Shown here: piece after piece, positions 6,022 to 7,279 of the stretch
How the letters are laid out: the number at the start of each line of letters is the position of its first letter
How positions within the stretch are numbered: the stretch's first letter is position 1
Source of the DNA: an uncultured Clostridia bacterium
GTDB lineage: Bacteria; Bacillota; Clostridia; Oscillospirales; Ruminococcaceae
Assembly: GCA_947177695.1 (NCBI GenBank)
Contig: CAMWVO010000088.1
Coordinates: 1-7,279, forward strand
Direction of reading: 5' to 3'
DNA: 7,279 bases
Made by a program: the position numbers and the translations under genes
The notes under the pieces: generated by a model
What the model saw: the letters and a program-made list of their open reading frames with translations, nothing else
What the model was told of the DNA's origin: nothing
Databases searched by the model: none

Positions 6022-6864
6022 ATGGACGCATCTATTAAAAAACAGCTTGAAGCAACGGCCTGCAAGGTGAGAATGGGAGTTATCGAGGGCGTTTATAACG
6101 CTAAATCGGGACACCCCGGCGGCTCGCTTTCCATAAGCGACCTGCTGACGTACCTTTACTTTGCAAAGCTTAATGTTGACCCGAAAAATCCCAAAATGCC
6201 CGACAGGGACAGAGTCGTTCTCTCAAAGGGACACTGCGCTCCCGCACTGTATTCTGTGCTTGCGCAGAGAGGCTTTTTTGCGGAGGATGAGCTGAAAAAG
6301 CTTCGTCACATCGGCGCAATGCTCCAGGGACACCCCGATATGAAAGGTACTCCCGGTGTTGATATGAGTACAGGTTCGCTTGGACAGGGCATTTCCGCAG
6401 CCTGCGGCATGGCTCTGGGCGGAAAGCTTTCTTCCGCTCCTTACAAGGTTTACGCTATTCTCGGCGACGGCGAGATAGAGGAAGGTCAGGTCTGGGAAGC
6501 TGCCATGTTTGCCGCTCACAACAAGCTTGATAACCTTGTTGCTATTGTGGATAACAACGGTTTGCAGATCGCCGGCAAAATTACCGATGTATGCTCGCCT
6601 ATGCCTATCACCGACAAGTTCGAGGCTTTCGGCTGGTACGTTATAACAATGAACGCTCACGATTTTGACGACATTGAGCGTGCTTTCGACGAGGCGGAAA
6701 AAATCAACGGCAAGCCTGTTGCTATCATTCAGACAAGCACAAAGGGTAAGGGCGTTTCCTTTATGGAAAACCAAGTGGGCTGGCACGGTTCTGCGCCTAA
6801 TGCGGAGCAGTATCAGCAGGCTATGGACGAGCTTAACGAACAGTTAAAGCAATTGCAGGCGTAA
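6022..6864 (+). CDS. Transketolase, N-terminal subunit (split enzyme)
   Basis: This 280-residue subunit carries the thiamine diphosphate (diphosphate-binding) domain of transketolase, which moves two-carbon ketol units between sugar phosphates in the non-oxidative pentose phosphate pathway. Visible motifs are SGHPGGSLS (29-37, H31), KGHCAPALY (69-77, H71), GHPD (103-106), TGSLGQG (117-123), the cofactor/Mg motif GDGEIEEG (148-155) ending in NN (178-179), and GWHG (253-256). It is about half the length of a one-chain transketolase, and the other half is encoded 17 bases downstream. The pair should assemble into one active enzyme, with the active site shared between chains. The ATG has AAAGGA at 6006-6011. 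The 38-base gap before it is the second largest inter-gene gap in the window, and no terminator or convincing promoter was found there. A role with other ketoses, as in specialised split transketolases, cannot be excluded. Confidence 0.94.
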   Translation: MDASIKKQLEATACKVRMGVIEGVYNAKSGHPGGSLSISDLLTYLYFAKLNVDPKNPKMPDRDRVVLSKGHCAPALYSVLAQRGFFAEDELKKLRHIGAMLQGHPDMKGTPGVDMSTGSLGQGISAACGMALGGKLSSAPYKVYAILGDGEIEEGQVWEAAMFAAHNKLDNLVAIVDNNGLQIAGKITDVCSPMPITDKFEAFGWYVITMNAHDFDDIERAFDEAEKINGKPVAIIQTSTKGKGVSFMENQVGWHGSAPNAEQYQQAMDELNEQLKQLQA

Positions 6865-6881
6865 GAAAGGGAGTGCGAAAA

Positions 6882-7279
6882 ATGGCAGATGTAATTAAAA
6901 AGGCTACAAGAGAAAGCTACGGCGAGGCTCTTGCCGAGCTTTCGGATAAATATGAAGACTTGGTGGTTCTGGACGCTGACTTGGCGGCGGCTACCAAAAC
7001 GGGAATTTTCAAGAAAAAGTGTCCCGAAAGATTTATTGACTGCGGAATTGCCGAGGCAAACATGATGGGCGTTGCGGCAGGACTTGCTTCAACAGGCAAA
7101 AAGGTTTTTGCAAGCTCCTTTGCAATGTTTGCGGCAGGAAGAGCTTATGAGATTGTCCGCAATTCTATCGGTTATCCTCACATCAACGTGAAGATCGGCG
7201 CAACTCACGCAGGTATTTCCGTTGGTGAGGACGGTGCAACTCACCAGTGCAACGAGGATATTGCCCTTATGAGAACTAT
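6882..7279 (+). CDS. Transketolase, C-terminal subunit (partial, runs off right edge)
   Basis: Only the first 132 codons are in the window, with no stop reached. They cover most of the pyrimidine-binding domain of transketolase. Seen are CGIAEANM (54-61), in which E58 is the cofactor-activating glutamate, SFAMF (79-83), the AYEIVRNSI segment (88-96), and THAGISVGEDGATHQ (108-122). In the last, H109, D117 and H121 align with yeast H469, D477 and H481, which contact the substrate. The residue after the first His is Ala, where one-chain transketolases have Asp. The ATG at 6882 is preceded by a purine-rich ribosome binding site (aaaggga, 6866-6872). It follows the N-terminal subunit by 17 bases, so the two are surely co-expressed. 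The missing right part should hold the rest of this domain and the C-terminal domain. Confidence 0.94.
   Translation, partial: MADVIKKATRESYGEALAELSDKYEDLVVLDADLAAATKTGIFKKKCPERFIDCGIAEANMMGVAAGLASTGKKVFASSFAMFAAGRAYEIVRNSIGYPHINVKIGATHAGISVGEDGATHQCNEDIALMRT

Overview
The window looks like ordinary chromosome from a low-to-mid GC Gram-positive anaerobe of the Clostridia. I infer an Oscillospiraceae/Ruminococcus-like bacterium from the divIVA-ileS-lspA-rluD-type gene order, the strong AGGAGG-like ribosome binding sites, the IleRS sequence style and a transketolase split into two genes. All seven genes are on the plus strand and tightly packed. The last one runs off the right edge. I see no mobile element, CRISPR array, tRNA, rRNA or sign of recent transfer.

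Layout. Bases 1-126 are non-coding and hold an 8-bp hairpin at the extreme left, possibly the end of an upstream transcription unit, followed by an A/T-rich leader. Next come divIVA (127-873; cell division/polarity scaffold with a Pro-Ala linker) and, after 19 bases, ileS (893-3685; isoleucyl-tRNA synthetase). A 51-base gap with a perfect 12-bp hairpin separates ileS from lspA (3737-4261; lipoprotein signal peptidase). lspA overlaps by 8 bases an RluD-family pseudouridine synthase gene (4254-5162). A Cof-type HAD phosphatase gene (5174-5983) follows after 11 bases. Then come the two halves of a split transketolase: the N-terminal subunit (6022-6864) and the C-terminal subunit (6882 to beyond 7279).

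How the genes relate. The first four form a growth-linked housekeeping block: septum/pole organisation, tRNA-Ile charging, lipoprotein maturation and RNA pseudouridylation. The HAD phosphatase and the transketolase pair are metabolic genes with no obvious functional tie to that block. Short gaps and the lack of a good terminator between genes suggest read-through across most of the window, but this is inference.

Nothing here is clearly a new biological system. The points most worth a second look are the non-canonical signature motifs of IleRS (HMGT for HIGH, AMHKS for KMSKS, and altered editing-site motifs), the ileS-lspA hairpin with a tandem repeat that could alternatively pair over the lspA ribosome binding site, and the Pro-Ala linker plus KFG-x-LKFG tail of DivIVA.
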